The position numbers and the translations under genes were made by a program. Below, piece by piece: positions 22,809 to 28,653 of a stretch of 28,653 nucleotides of DNA; position 1 is the stretch's first letter, and every line of letters starts with the position of its first letter. This DNA comes from CAYWTX01 sp964461295 (lineage in GTDB: Bacteria > Planctomycetota > Phycisphaerae > SM23-33). The notes under the pieces were generated by a model, which worked only from the letters and a program-made list of their open reading frames with translations, did no database searches and was not told the DNA's origin. The stretch covers positions 1 to 28,653 of the forward strand of contig CAYWTX010000329.1 in the NCBI GenBank assembly GCA_964461295.1, in the 5' to 3' direction.

Positions 22809-24704
22809 TCACTTCGCTCCCCCGGGCGCCGCAGCGGCCTGCCTGGCCGCCAGGCCCCGGACCTTGCCGGCCCCGATACCCGCGGCCGCCTTGCGAAGGG
22901 CATCGACGGCTTCCTTGTCGCCGCGATCGTGCAGCAACTCGTATTTCGCCGCATACGTCCTGGCATCCCAGCCTTCCAGCGAGGCATAGTGAACGCCCCT
23001 CAGTCTGGCCAGAGCAGCGCGGAATTGCTCCGCCGCCGCCAGCGAGCCCAACTCGCCCACTTCGCAATCCAGCACGACCGGCCGTGCCGCGGCGACGGCC
23101 TTGTCGGCGGCCGAGAGCAGCTTCTCGGCCAGTTCGCCCGCGGCCGCCTTGACGGCGCTGTTGGCGGCGTCCTCCTCGCGGAGGAGACGTTCGCCCCGCT
23201 TGGCGGCCGTCGTGACGGCGGCCAGTTCCAGCCGCGCCGGATCGAGGATCCGGCCCGCCAGCGAGGCGTCGAACGAGTAGAAGTTCCCGAACTTCTCGTT
23301 GAGCTTGGCCGCGCCGCTGGTGTGCACGAAGAAGCTCGCCTCGCCCGCGACCACCCGGTAACCGGCCTTCTGCAACGCCTCGGCCAGCACCCGGCTTGCG
23401 GCGGCGGTCTTCGCCGACCCGCCCGACAACTCCAGCGTTTCCTCGCAGAGGATCCGCACGAGACGCAGCTTGTCGGCCGCTTCCTTCGCGACCGCGGCCT
23501 TCTGGACGGCTCCCAGCGTCGGCACGGGCACGACCGGGTTCATCCGCGCGGCTACCTTGACCAGCCCGCCGGCCTCGACGCAATCCGTCACGGTCACGCC
23601 CGCTCTGCCGAACTTGCCGGCCGCGGCCTCGAAAACCTTCCGGACATCCGGCGTGCCATGGGGCACGAAGGCCGTGAAGATGGCTACCCCCACCTTGCAC
23701 GACACCAGTGTGGCCGCCAGGACCGATTCCTGCCCCTTCATGTGGTCGCGAAGGGCGGCCGCATCCGCTTCGCTGGGGACGTCCGACACCGTCAACTCGA
23801 CGCGGATGGGCGCCGGCGGATTCACCCGGCCCTCCACGCGGATGGGCTTCGCGGTCGCCGTATAGGACGTCACCTCTATGCCCCGCGGGGAATGCTTCTC
23901 CAGCCCCGCCGTCAGCGAGGGGCGGAAATCCCGGGAACCGGGGGCATACGCGATCGTGAAGCTGCCCTTCCCGCCGCTGAAGGCGCCAAGCTTGACCGAC
24001 TGCACGCCGGGCAGTTTGCCGAGGTAGTCGCACAGGGCGTCGGCGGCCCTCACGTCGGCAAGATCGACCACCGTCAACGCCACGAGGATGGGTTGCGGCC
24101 GAGGCGGCGCCACAACCGGGGGCGGGGGCGGAACCGCTTCGGGCGGCTTGACCACGGGCGGCGGCGGCGGGGGCGGAACCGCTTCAGGCGGTTTGACCAC
24201 GGGCGGCGGCGGCGGGGGCGGAACCGCTTCAGGCGGTTTGACCACGGGCGGCGGCGGCGGGGGCGGAACCGCTTCGGGCGGCTTGACCACGGGCGGCGGC
24301 GGCGGGGGCGGAACCGCTTCAGGCGGCTTGACCACGGGCGGCGGCGGCGGGGGCAAGGCGGGCGCGCTCACGCCCGCCAGGACTCGGGCCGTTCGCCCGT
24401 CCACGAAGTACTTCTTGACGCTCGCGCCGCACTTGCCCAGGTTCCGGGCGAAGTACTCGTGCTGGGGGACATCGCCCCCCCTGGCGGCGATCAGGTACTC
24501 AGCCCGCCCGGTTGCCTCGTCCCAGCCTTGCAGTGCAACGCTGTCCGGCTGGAACTGTCGCGACAGGTCGGCGTGCAGCGAACTCGCCTGCTGCCGGGCG
24601 GCCACGCCGTCCACGGCGACCTCGGCCTTCCAGCCGCAACCGGCCAGGGCGCCCGCCGCCGCTACCATGAATGCCGCCTTCCACAGCGACCCTATCGGCT
24701 TCAT
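22809..24704 (-). CDS. Proline-rich lipoprotein with four related small modules
   Basis: A 631-residue lipoprotein with lipobox LAGC (C23). AGGAGA lies seven bases before ATG 24704, and the start opens directly on the lipoprotein signal. Module 1 (about 35-110) is followed by a proline-rich spacer (117-205) made of 15-residue repeats. Modules 2 (about 205-292) and 3 (about 300-390) come next. A middle domain (about 410-540) has 'VRILCEETLELSGGSAKTA' and 'LAEALQKAGYRVV', like LpoB/FlgT-type domains. Module 4 spans about 550-625. Modules 1 and 4 share 'LQGWDEATGRAEYLIAARG' versus 'LEGWDARTYAAKYELLHDRG'. Modules 2 and 3 share an alpha-beta-beta-alpha-beta pattern ending 'IRVEGR' or 'VKVAAR'. The proline spacer could span the periplasm or cell wall. 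No family name is assigned. Confidence 0.75.
   Translation of the reverse strand: MKPIGSLWKAAFMVAAAGALAGCGWKAEVAVDGVAARQQASSLHADLSRQFQPDSVALQGWDEATGRAEYLIAARGGDVPQHEYFARNLGKCGASVKKYFVDGRTARVLAGVSAPALPPPPPPVVKPPEAVPPPPPPPVVKPPEAVPPPPPPPVVKPPEAVPPPPPPPVVKPPEAVPPPPPPPVVKPPEAVPPPPPVVAPPRPQPILVALTVVDLADVRAADALCDYLGKLPGVQSVKLGAFSGGKGSFTIAYAPGSRDFRPSLTAGLEKHSPRGIEVTSYTATAKPIRVEGRVNPPAPIRVELTVSDVPSEADAAALRDHMKGQESVLAATLVSCKVGVAIFTAFVPHGTPDVRKVFEAAAGKFGRAGVTVTDCVEAGGLVKVAARMNPVVPVPTLGAVQKAAVAKEAADKLRLVRILCEETLELSGGSAKTAAASRVLAEALQKAGYRVVAGEASFFVHTSGAAKLNEKFGNFYSFDASLAGRILDPARLELAAVTTAAKRGERLLREEDAANSAVKAAAGELAEKLLSAADKAVAAARPVVLDCEVGELGSLAAAEQFRAALARLRGVHYASLEGWDARTYAAKYELLHDRGDKEAVDALRKAAAGIGAGKVRGLAARQAAAAPGGAK
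24115..24354. repeat. 45-bp coding tandem repeat (proline-rich spacer)
   Basis: Four full 45-base units begin at 24151, 24196, 24241 and 24286. A 36-base partial unit precedes them and a 24-base partial follows. The units are nearly identical; differences are silent (for example gcttcg/gcttca). Each unit encodes VPPPPPPPVVKPPEA on the minus strand. The near-identity at DNA level implies recent expansion or homogenisation and likely length variation between strains. Confidence 0.9.
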
Positions 24705-24798
24705 CGCCTGGTCTCCTTCTCCAGATTTCCAGAGCGTTCGTTCTTCTGCCTGCCGGTGCATCTCGCGCGTCACGGCGCCCTGCCGCACGCACGCGGAA

Positions 24799-25971
24799 TC
24801 ATGCGTTCGCCTGCTGCCATTGGCGATACCGCGCCGCCTGTTCGTCGTTGGCCTGGGGCACTGTGGCGGCCAACTCGAAATCGCCGATCGTCAGCGGGCG
24901 CACGCGAAGCCGGTAGCCCTCCACCGCACGTCGCCCCGCGTCCACATGCCGCAGCAGGTCGGGGTTCTGCTCCATCACCATCCGCTGCACGGCCGCTTCG
25001 CAGAGCTGCGCAATCCGCCGCCCCGAATGACCGTCCGTGCGCTTGACCAGTTCCTCCGCGCCGCCGCTCAGGGAGTAGCCCTTCCGGCCGATGGCGATCT
25101 CCAGTATGCCGCGCCGCACTTCGGCATCGGGCAGCGGCACGTACACGCGGCGGTCGAACCGCGAAAGAATGGCCGCGTCCAGCAGCCAGGGCAGGTTCGT
25201 CGCCGCCAGCGTGAGGATGAACGTGTCGCGCCCCTTCTCCGCCAGGCCGTCCAACTCCGCCAGCAGTGTGGCCAGCAGCCGACGTTCCGGCCCGCCGCTG
25301 TCGGCTGAGTCGCGACTGGCCGACAGGGCGTCGAACTCGTCGAAGAATACCACCGCCGGCGCGTGGCGCCGGGCTGCCGAATACAAGGCCTCCACCAGCT
25401 TCGTCGATTCGCCGAAGTACTTGCTCAGCATGTTGGACGTCTTGACGTTGAAGAACGTCGCCTCCAACTCATTGCTGGCCGCCGCGGCCAGGAGCGTCTT
25501 GCCCGTGCCCGGCTGGCCGAACAGCAGGATGTTCCTGCCGCCGGCCAGGCGGACTCCCTCGGGCCGCTCGGCCAGGGCGAAACCGTAGGACAGGCGAATC
25601 TGGTCCTTGACCTCGCCCAGTCCGGCCACGTCCACCCACGTGATGGACGTCTTCTCAATCAGGGCTTCGGCGGCGGAGGCGTATTCGTCGCCGGCGTCAT
25701 CGCCTTCCACGGCCGGGGCAGGCTTCGCCGGCTCGACGGCGGGGGCCAGGCGCAGCGACTCGGCTTCGCGGCGGTACTGTGCGGCCAGCTTCATGCGGCG
25801 CTGCTTCTCCGCCGGCGTGACCGCATAGGAGGCGTATCGCTCGGCCAGGGCGGCGCAGCCCTCGTAGGCCTCGGCGGCCGCGGCCGGCCTGCTTTCCTGG
25901 CGGAGCCCCTTCGCACGCTCCAGCCCGCGCTGTAGCGAGTCGTGCACGCTCTTGCTGAGGTCGATCCCCAT
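24799..25971 (-). CDS. Vps4-like AAA ATPase with N-terminal MIT-like domain
   Basis: A 390-residue single-AAA ATPase of the meiotic (Vps4/katanin/spastin) type. Residues 8-75 form a predicted three-helix bundle aligning well with the MIT domain of Vps4, for example 'AAAEAYEGCAALAERYASYA' and 'KLAAQYRREAESLRL'. The AAA core has 'ITWVDVAGLGEVKDQIRLSY' (110-129), Walker A GQPGTGKT (152-159, with Q for the usual P), the pore loop 'SKYFGES' (183-189), Walker B 'VVFFDEFDAL' (207-216), sensor 1 in 'AATNLPWLLDAAI' (257-268) and the arginine finger region 'SRFDRR' (270-275). The end, 'PLTIGDFELAATVPQAND' with a final helix, resembles the Vps4 C-terminus. The expected role is ATP-driven disassembly of the filament protein encoded just upstream. 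It is cytoplasmic. Confidence 0.88.
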   Translation of the reverse strand: MGIDLSKSVHDSLQRGLERAKGLRQESRPAAAAEAYEGCAALAERYASYAVTPAEKQRRMKLAAQYRREAESLRLAPAVEPAKPAPAVEGDDAGDEYASAAEALIEKTSITWVDVAGLGEVKDQIRLSYGFALAERPEGVRLAGGRNILLFGQPGTGKTLLAAAASNELEATFFNVKTSNMLSKYFGESTKLVEALYSAARRHAPAVVFFDEFDALSASRDSADSGGPERRLLATLLAELDGLAEKGRDTFILTLAATNLPWLLDAAILSRFDRRVYVPLPDAEVRRGILEIAIGRKGYSLSGGAEELVKRTDGHSGRRIAQLCEAAVQRMVMEQNPDLLRHVDAGRRAVEGYRLRVRPLTIGDFELAATVPQANDEQAARYRQWQQANA

Positions 25972-26020
25972 GCGTCCTTCCTTCCGAGGCGAGCGAACCG
26001 TCCGCGCCGGCAGGCAAACA

Positions 26021-26662
26021 TCACACCGGCTCGGGCGCCTCGCCTTCCTTGTCGCTCTTGGCCAGGATCTGGTCGACCTTCTTCATTCCCGTTTCGGCGG
26101 CGGCGGGGTTCTCGACTTCCGCGCTGCGCGCTTCCTGCATCGCCGCCACGATGGCCATGGTGTCCTCGTCCTCCACGCCGGCCAGGTCCACCCCATCCGG
26201 CGACTCCATGGTCTTGAGGATCTGGGCGAACCGCTCCATCTGGAACTGCCCCTCGACCGTCGCCTGCTCGACGTACTTCTGGAGCTCGTCCAGATCCATC
26301 CTGCTGACGACGCTGCTGACGCCCAGCTCCTTGACCAGCGACTCGTTCTCCTTGATGGCCGACAGGCCCGACAGGATGCGCACTTGCCGCGAGATCATCG
26401 CGAGCTGGCGGTCCTTGCCCTTGCCCCCGGCGTCCAACTCCTTGATCTTGCGGGCGATGGCGATCTGCTGCCGTTGCGAAGTCTCGTCCTTGCCCTTGAC
26501 GAAAAGCTGCTGCTTCCGCTTCTCCAGGTCGTCCACTTCCCGTCCCACCCGCTGCTCGACCTGCTCCAGGCGCAGCCGCTCCTTGCGGAGCTCGTCGATC
26601 GTGATCTTCTGGAGGCTCTTCTTGCCCGACAGCATGCCCATCAGCTTGCCCAGCAATTCCAT
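26021..26662 (-). CDS. Small helical protein with ESCRT-III-like layout
   Basis: A 213-residue, almost wholly helical protein with no Cys and no membrane segment. It begins with a short amphipathic helix (MELLGKLMGMLSG, 1-13), like the membrane-inserting helix of Snf7 and Vipp1. A long charged helical hairpin follows (about 22-55 and 60-120, with a basic 'KGKDETSQRQQIAIARKIKEL' turn region split over 56-76), then shorter helices ('MDLDELQKYVEQATVEG', 122-138, and 'QMERFAQILKTME', 141-153). An acidic stretch (about 157-190) leads to a short amphipathic helix (M193, V196, I199, L200) near the end. ESCRT-III proteins have this order, with the last element binding the MIT domain of Vps4. It is encoded 49 bases before the Vps4-like gene. 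AAGGAG lies six bases before the ATG. It lacks the PspA N-terminal signature. The family call is structural inference. Confidence 0.6.
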   Translation of the reverse strand: MELLGKLMGMLSGKKSLQKITIDELRKERLRLEQVEQRVGREVDDLEKRKQQLFVKGKDETSQRQQIAIARKIKELDAGGKGKDRQLAMISRQVRILSGLSAIKENESLVKELGVSSVVSRMDLDELQKYVEQATVEGQFQMERFAQILKTMESPDGVDLAGVEDEDTMAIVAAMQEARSAEVENPAAAETGMKKVDQILAKSDKEGEAPEPV

Positions 26663-26701
26663 GAGGCGCTCCTTCTTTCGCTGTCCGCCACTGTCGGCGG
26701 A

Positions 26702-28015
26702 CTACCGCTTCGATGCCACCAGCCCGATCTCCGGCAGGTCATCCACGATGAACTCGCCGGTCCTGGCCATCTCCCCGAACGCCGCGCGCATCCAGGCCTC
26801 GTGCGCCGCCGCCTTCCGCCCCGCCGCCGCCAGCGAGATGCTGTCCTTGCTCACCAACTCCTCCCGCACCGACGAAATGCACTGGCGCACCTTCTCGGCG
26901 AAGGCCGCGGGATCCAGGATCGGCAGGAATGCCGCCAGACGCTCGTCGCTCTCGTCCCGCCAACTGCGCCCGGTGTGCAAATCCACCAACGCCGCCGCCA
27001 GACGCCGGTCCCGAAAATGCCTCACGCAGGCCGCGTCGGCCACTACCGCGCCGGCGCCGGCCGTCCATCCGGTGGGCGAACCCACCAGCGACACGCGGAA
27101 GCAGTTGGCGTGCTTCGCCTCGTCCGCCATTGCGTTCAGCAGCGACAACAGCTCACACTCCGTCACCGGTTCGGCGTCGAAGCCCGCCGCCGCGATCGCG
27201 TCCACGCGACAGACGAACCGGCCCTCGATCACCAGGCACGCCTTTGGACGCCCCCATCCACCCGCCCGCAGCGTGAACCGGCTGACGGCGCCGCACGGCA
27301 GGGGGCCGCCAGCCCGCGAAGCCGCCTCGACTTCGTGCTTCACCCGCGCCTTGCGCAGCACCAACTCAAGGTTCGACAGCGGCTCGGGCAGACGTTCCAC
27401 CTGCTCCAGCCGCTGCGCGAAGCTCCTGAGGAACGTGTCCTCCGCCACCTTGACGTCTTGGCGGCATACCACCGCCCGCCCCTCCGCGCGAAGGCGGGCC
27501 ACTACCTGCTCGACCGGCTCCAGCCCCGGCGGCGCCGCCGCCGAAGCCCTTGCCGCCTCGCCGGCCGCCTGCTTCTCCCCTGCCCCCGCCGGGCCGCAAA
27601 CCGATGCCGCCGCCGGTTCGAGGGGCTTCCCCTCAGACCCTTTGCCCGACTCCTCGGCTTCCTCGTCGGGCGCCGGCGGCGCGGTCACGCACTCGTGGAT
27701 CTTCTTGATCGTCCAGCACGCCTGGCAGATGGGCTTGCCCGTCGCCTGGCAGAGACCCCCGATCGACAGCTCGCTGAGGATTCGCGCTCCGCACGCTCCG
27801 CACCGCAGCCCGCCGATGGCCGCCTCGCCTTGGACCTGCGAAACCATCAGCCGCTTCTGCCCCTCGAAGTACCCTTCCAGGTCTTCCTCGCGGATGCGAT
27901 AGACCCGGCCTATCCGCCCAGCCGGCAACTCCCCGCTCCGCACGAGGCGGTAGAGCGTCTTGTATTCCACGCCCAATTTCCTCGCCGCGTCCTCGAGTGT
28001 CAGATAGGCGCCCAT
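26702..28015 (-). CDS. HTH (excisionase-type) and zinc-ribbon protein heading the ESCRT-like operon
   Basis: A 437-residue cytoplasmic protein. Residues 4-50 form an excisionase/MerR-type winged helix ('LTLEDAARKLGVEYKTLYRL', then 'GRIGRVYRIREEDLEGYF'). A zinc ribbon or treble clef follows, with C72, C75, C97 and C100 and possibly C109. An Ala/Glu-rich disordered linker covers about 112-165. The C-terminal 270 residues are a mixed alpha/beta region I do not recognise ('LVIEGRFVCRVDAI' 261-274, 'RLAAALVDLHTGRSW' 338-352), ending in a helical stretch that could be a second winged helix (about 370-430). As the first gene, 39 bases before the ESCRT-III-like gene, it may be the operon's regulator or an adaptor recruiting the machine. 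HTH_17-type domains also occur in non-regulatory proteins. Confidence 0.72.
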   Translation of the reverse strand: MGAYLTLEDAARKLGVEYKTLYRLVRSGELPAGRIGRVYRIREEDLEGYFEGQKRLMVSQVQGEAAIGGLRCGACGARILSELSIGGLCQATGKPICQACWTIKKIHECVTAPPAPDEEAEESGKGSEGKPLEPAAASVCGPAGAGEKQAAGEAARASAAAPPGLEPVEQVVARLRAEGRAVVCRQDVKVAEDTFLRSFAQRLEQVERLPEPLSNLELVLRKARVKHEVEAASRAGGPLPCGAVSRFTLRAGGWGRPKACLVIEGRFVCRVDAIAAAGFDAEPVTECELLSLLNAMADEAKHANCFRVSLVGSPTGWTAGAGAVVADAACVRHFRDRRLAAALVDLHTGRSWRDESDERLAAFLPILDPAAFAEKVRQCISSVREELVSKDSISLAAAGRKAAAHEAWMRAAFGEMARTGEFIVDDLPEIGLVASKR

Positions 28016-28065
28016 CTCCCGTCCCTTCGATTTGCCGTGCGTCCCACTTTGCGTCTAGCGGGTAC

Positions 28066-28094
28066 ATTCTCTTGCCGAAGCTTACCCCCGTCAA
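28066..28094 (-). promoter_or_regulatory. Candidate sigma70-type promoter of the ESCRT-like operon
   Basis: On the minus strand TTGACG (28094-28089) is followed after exactly 17 bases by GAGAAT (28071-28066). The -35 box matches consensus at five of six positions and the -10 box at four of six. The predicted transcript start is near 28059, giving a leader of about 44 bases before the ATG at 28015. AAGGGA lies six bases before that ATG. Confidence 0.5.
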
Positions 28095-28282
28095 CACTTT
28101 TGTTTACTTTTCTTACCTCTCAGTTCCTTCATTGACGACTCCGGCCACCTTCGCCCCGTTCGCGTGGCCGCCCCCATAGGGGCTCGGCCGCTTCGCGCTC
28201 GCGGTCCCCTCCCGGTCGTCCTCGTCGTCGTCGGCTGTTTCCCCTCCCTCCCGCCCACCCCGCCATCGCCCTCCCGGCGCGA

Positions 28283-28310
28283 GAAAGATGCGCCTAAAGG
28301 CGCATCTTTC
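28283..28310. repeat. Perfect hairpin with 13-bp arms
   Basis: GAAAGATGCGCCT, two bases, then AGGCGCATCTTTC. The perfect 13-base arms would form a very stable stem in either transcript. With A-run and T-run edges it could act as a bidirectional terminator insulating the operon from genes to the right. It could also be an isolated repeat copy. Confidence 0.65.
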
Positions 28311-28497
28311 CCGGCAAACGCGCCCCAACCCGTACCCCTCCGGCCGGAGTTCCCCTCGAAAAGTGGGCGTGTACGCACCTGTCGGCCGCGCCGCCGATGC
28401 GATACCGGCGCCAGGCGCAGGCGGCTACCCCGGGCGGCCAACGTAAACTGGTATAGATTGGGTTCAGTATCCGTCCTTGGATTCCTGGGAAGTGGTA

Positions 28498-28636
28498 GGC
28501 CCGGCGGGCCGGCATCGGGTAGCCCCGTCCGTAAGGGCGGGGATTGCGAGCAAAGCGAACCGAAGAGGCCCGGCGGGCCGACAGAGCACGCCCGTCGACG
28601 GTGGACAAGCCGGCACCTGTGCCGGCCCTCCGGGCC
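28498..28636. repeat. Cluster of G+C-rich palindromes
   Basis: GGCCCGGCGGGCC occurs twice (28498-28510 and 28567-28579). CCCCGTCC-GTAA-GGGCGGGG lies between the copies at 28523-28542, with one G-T pair. GCCGGCAC-CT-GTGCCGGC at 28609-28626 overlaps GGCCC-TCC-GGGCC at 28624-28636. The last resembles the GCCCC-TCC-GGGGC hairpin at 14877-14889, suggesting a dispersed repeat family. Confidence 0.6.
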
Positions 28637-28653
28637 TTGACCGTTTCCTGGCT

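Larger units (their letters stand above)
28095..28653. other. Non-coding region upstream of the ESCRT-like operon
   Basis: No convincing gene is seen. The open frames are short, overlap on both strands and have Arg/Gly/Pro-rich products typical of G+C-rich spacer DNA. The region contains a long hairpin at 28283-28310 and a palindrome cluster from 28498 to the window end. Confidence 0.55.

Noticed and set aside
24115..24354. CRISPR-like array
   Set aside because: The 45-base units are contiguous with no spacers, stay in frame and encode a proline-rich linker.
26021..26662. PspA/Vipp1 orthologue
   Set aside because: Size and helicity fit, but the characteristic PspA N-terminus and helix pattern are not visible. 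An ESCRT-III-like call with lower confidence is safer.
25952..28135. Long plus-strand open frame antisense to the ESCRT-III-like and HTH genes
   Set aside because: There is no domain signature, and it runs through two genuine minus-strand genes and their promoter.

Overview
The window is GC-rich (about two thirds G+C by eye) and densely coded. It looks like a chromosomal piece of a planctomycete or a close relative. The reasons are a HzsA-related/PD40/formylglycine-generating-enzyme-like fusion, paired PQQ-like beta-propeller proteins, a GHL6-type hydrolase, mixed ATG/GTG starts, and short G+C palindromes scattered between operons. This assignment is an inference from gene content; there is no rRNA or other marker gene in the window.

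Layout. (1) 1-2836, minus strand: a lower-GC DUF4143-type ATPase whose C-terminus looks cut short, then an ADP-ribosylglycohydrolase-family protein ending in six consecutive cysteines. (2) 2999-13090, plus strand: a five-gene run for secreted or surface carbohydrate-related work. It holds a PD40 / two-CxxCH / SUMF1 fusion, two secreted PQQ-like propellers, a GHL6 hydrolase with a beta-galactosidase-trimerisation-like domain, and an AlgJ/AlgX-like SGNH protein. Three of the junctions are tight or overlapping. (3) 13112-14203, minus strand: an exported protein made of two copies of an unrecognised domain. (4) 14304-19461, minus strand: an operon with a strong sigma70-type promoter. Its order is TetR regulator, lysine 2,3-aminomutase, ATP-grasp ligase, ATP-grasp ligase, GNAT acetyltransferase. 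This reads as an uncharacterised route from lysine through beta-lysine to a ligated and perhaps acetylated product.

(5) 20045-28015, minus strand, is the most interesting part: six collinear genes behind a TTGACG-N17-GAGAAT promoter. In order they encode an excisionase-type HTH plus zinc-ribbon protein, a small helical protein with the layout of ESCRT-III, a Vps4-like AAA ATPase with an N-terminal MIT-like three-helix domain, a proline-rich lipoprotein with four related small modules, a CsgG/LpoB-like protein with a C-terminal membrane anchor, and an SPFH protein with three zinc ribbons and a long coiled coil. Together they suggest a bacterial ESCRT-like membrane-remodelling or envelope-stress machine. 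It is comparable in parts to the B. subtilis pspA-ydjGHI operon but carries its own Vps4-type disassembly ATPase.

Non-coding stretches of note are 17020-17345 (short-period repeats), 19510-20044 (three adjacent hairpins) and 28095-28653 (a 13-bp-arm hairpin and a cluster of G+C palindromes). I saw no tRNA, rRNA, CRISPR array or intact insertion sequence.
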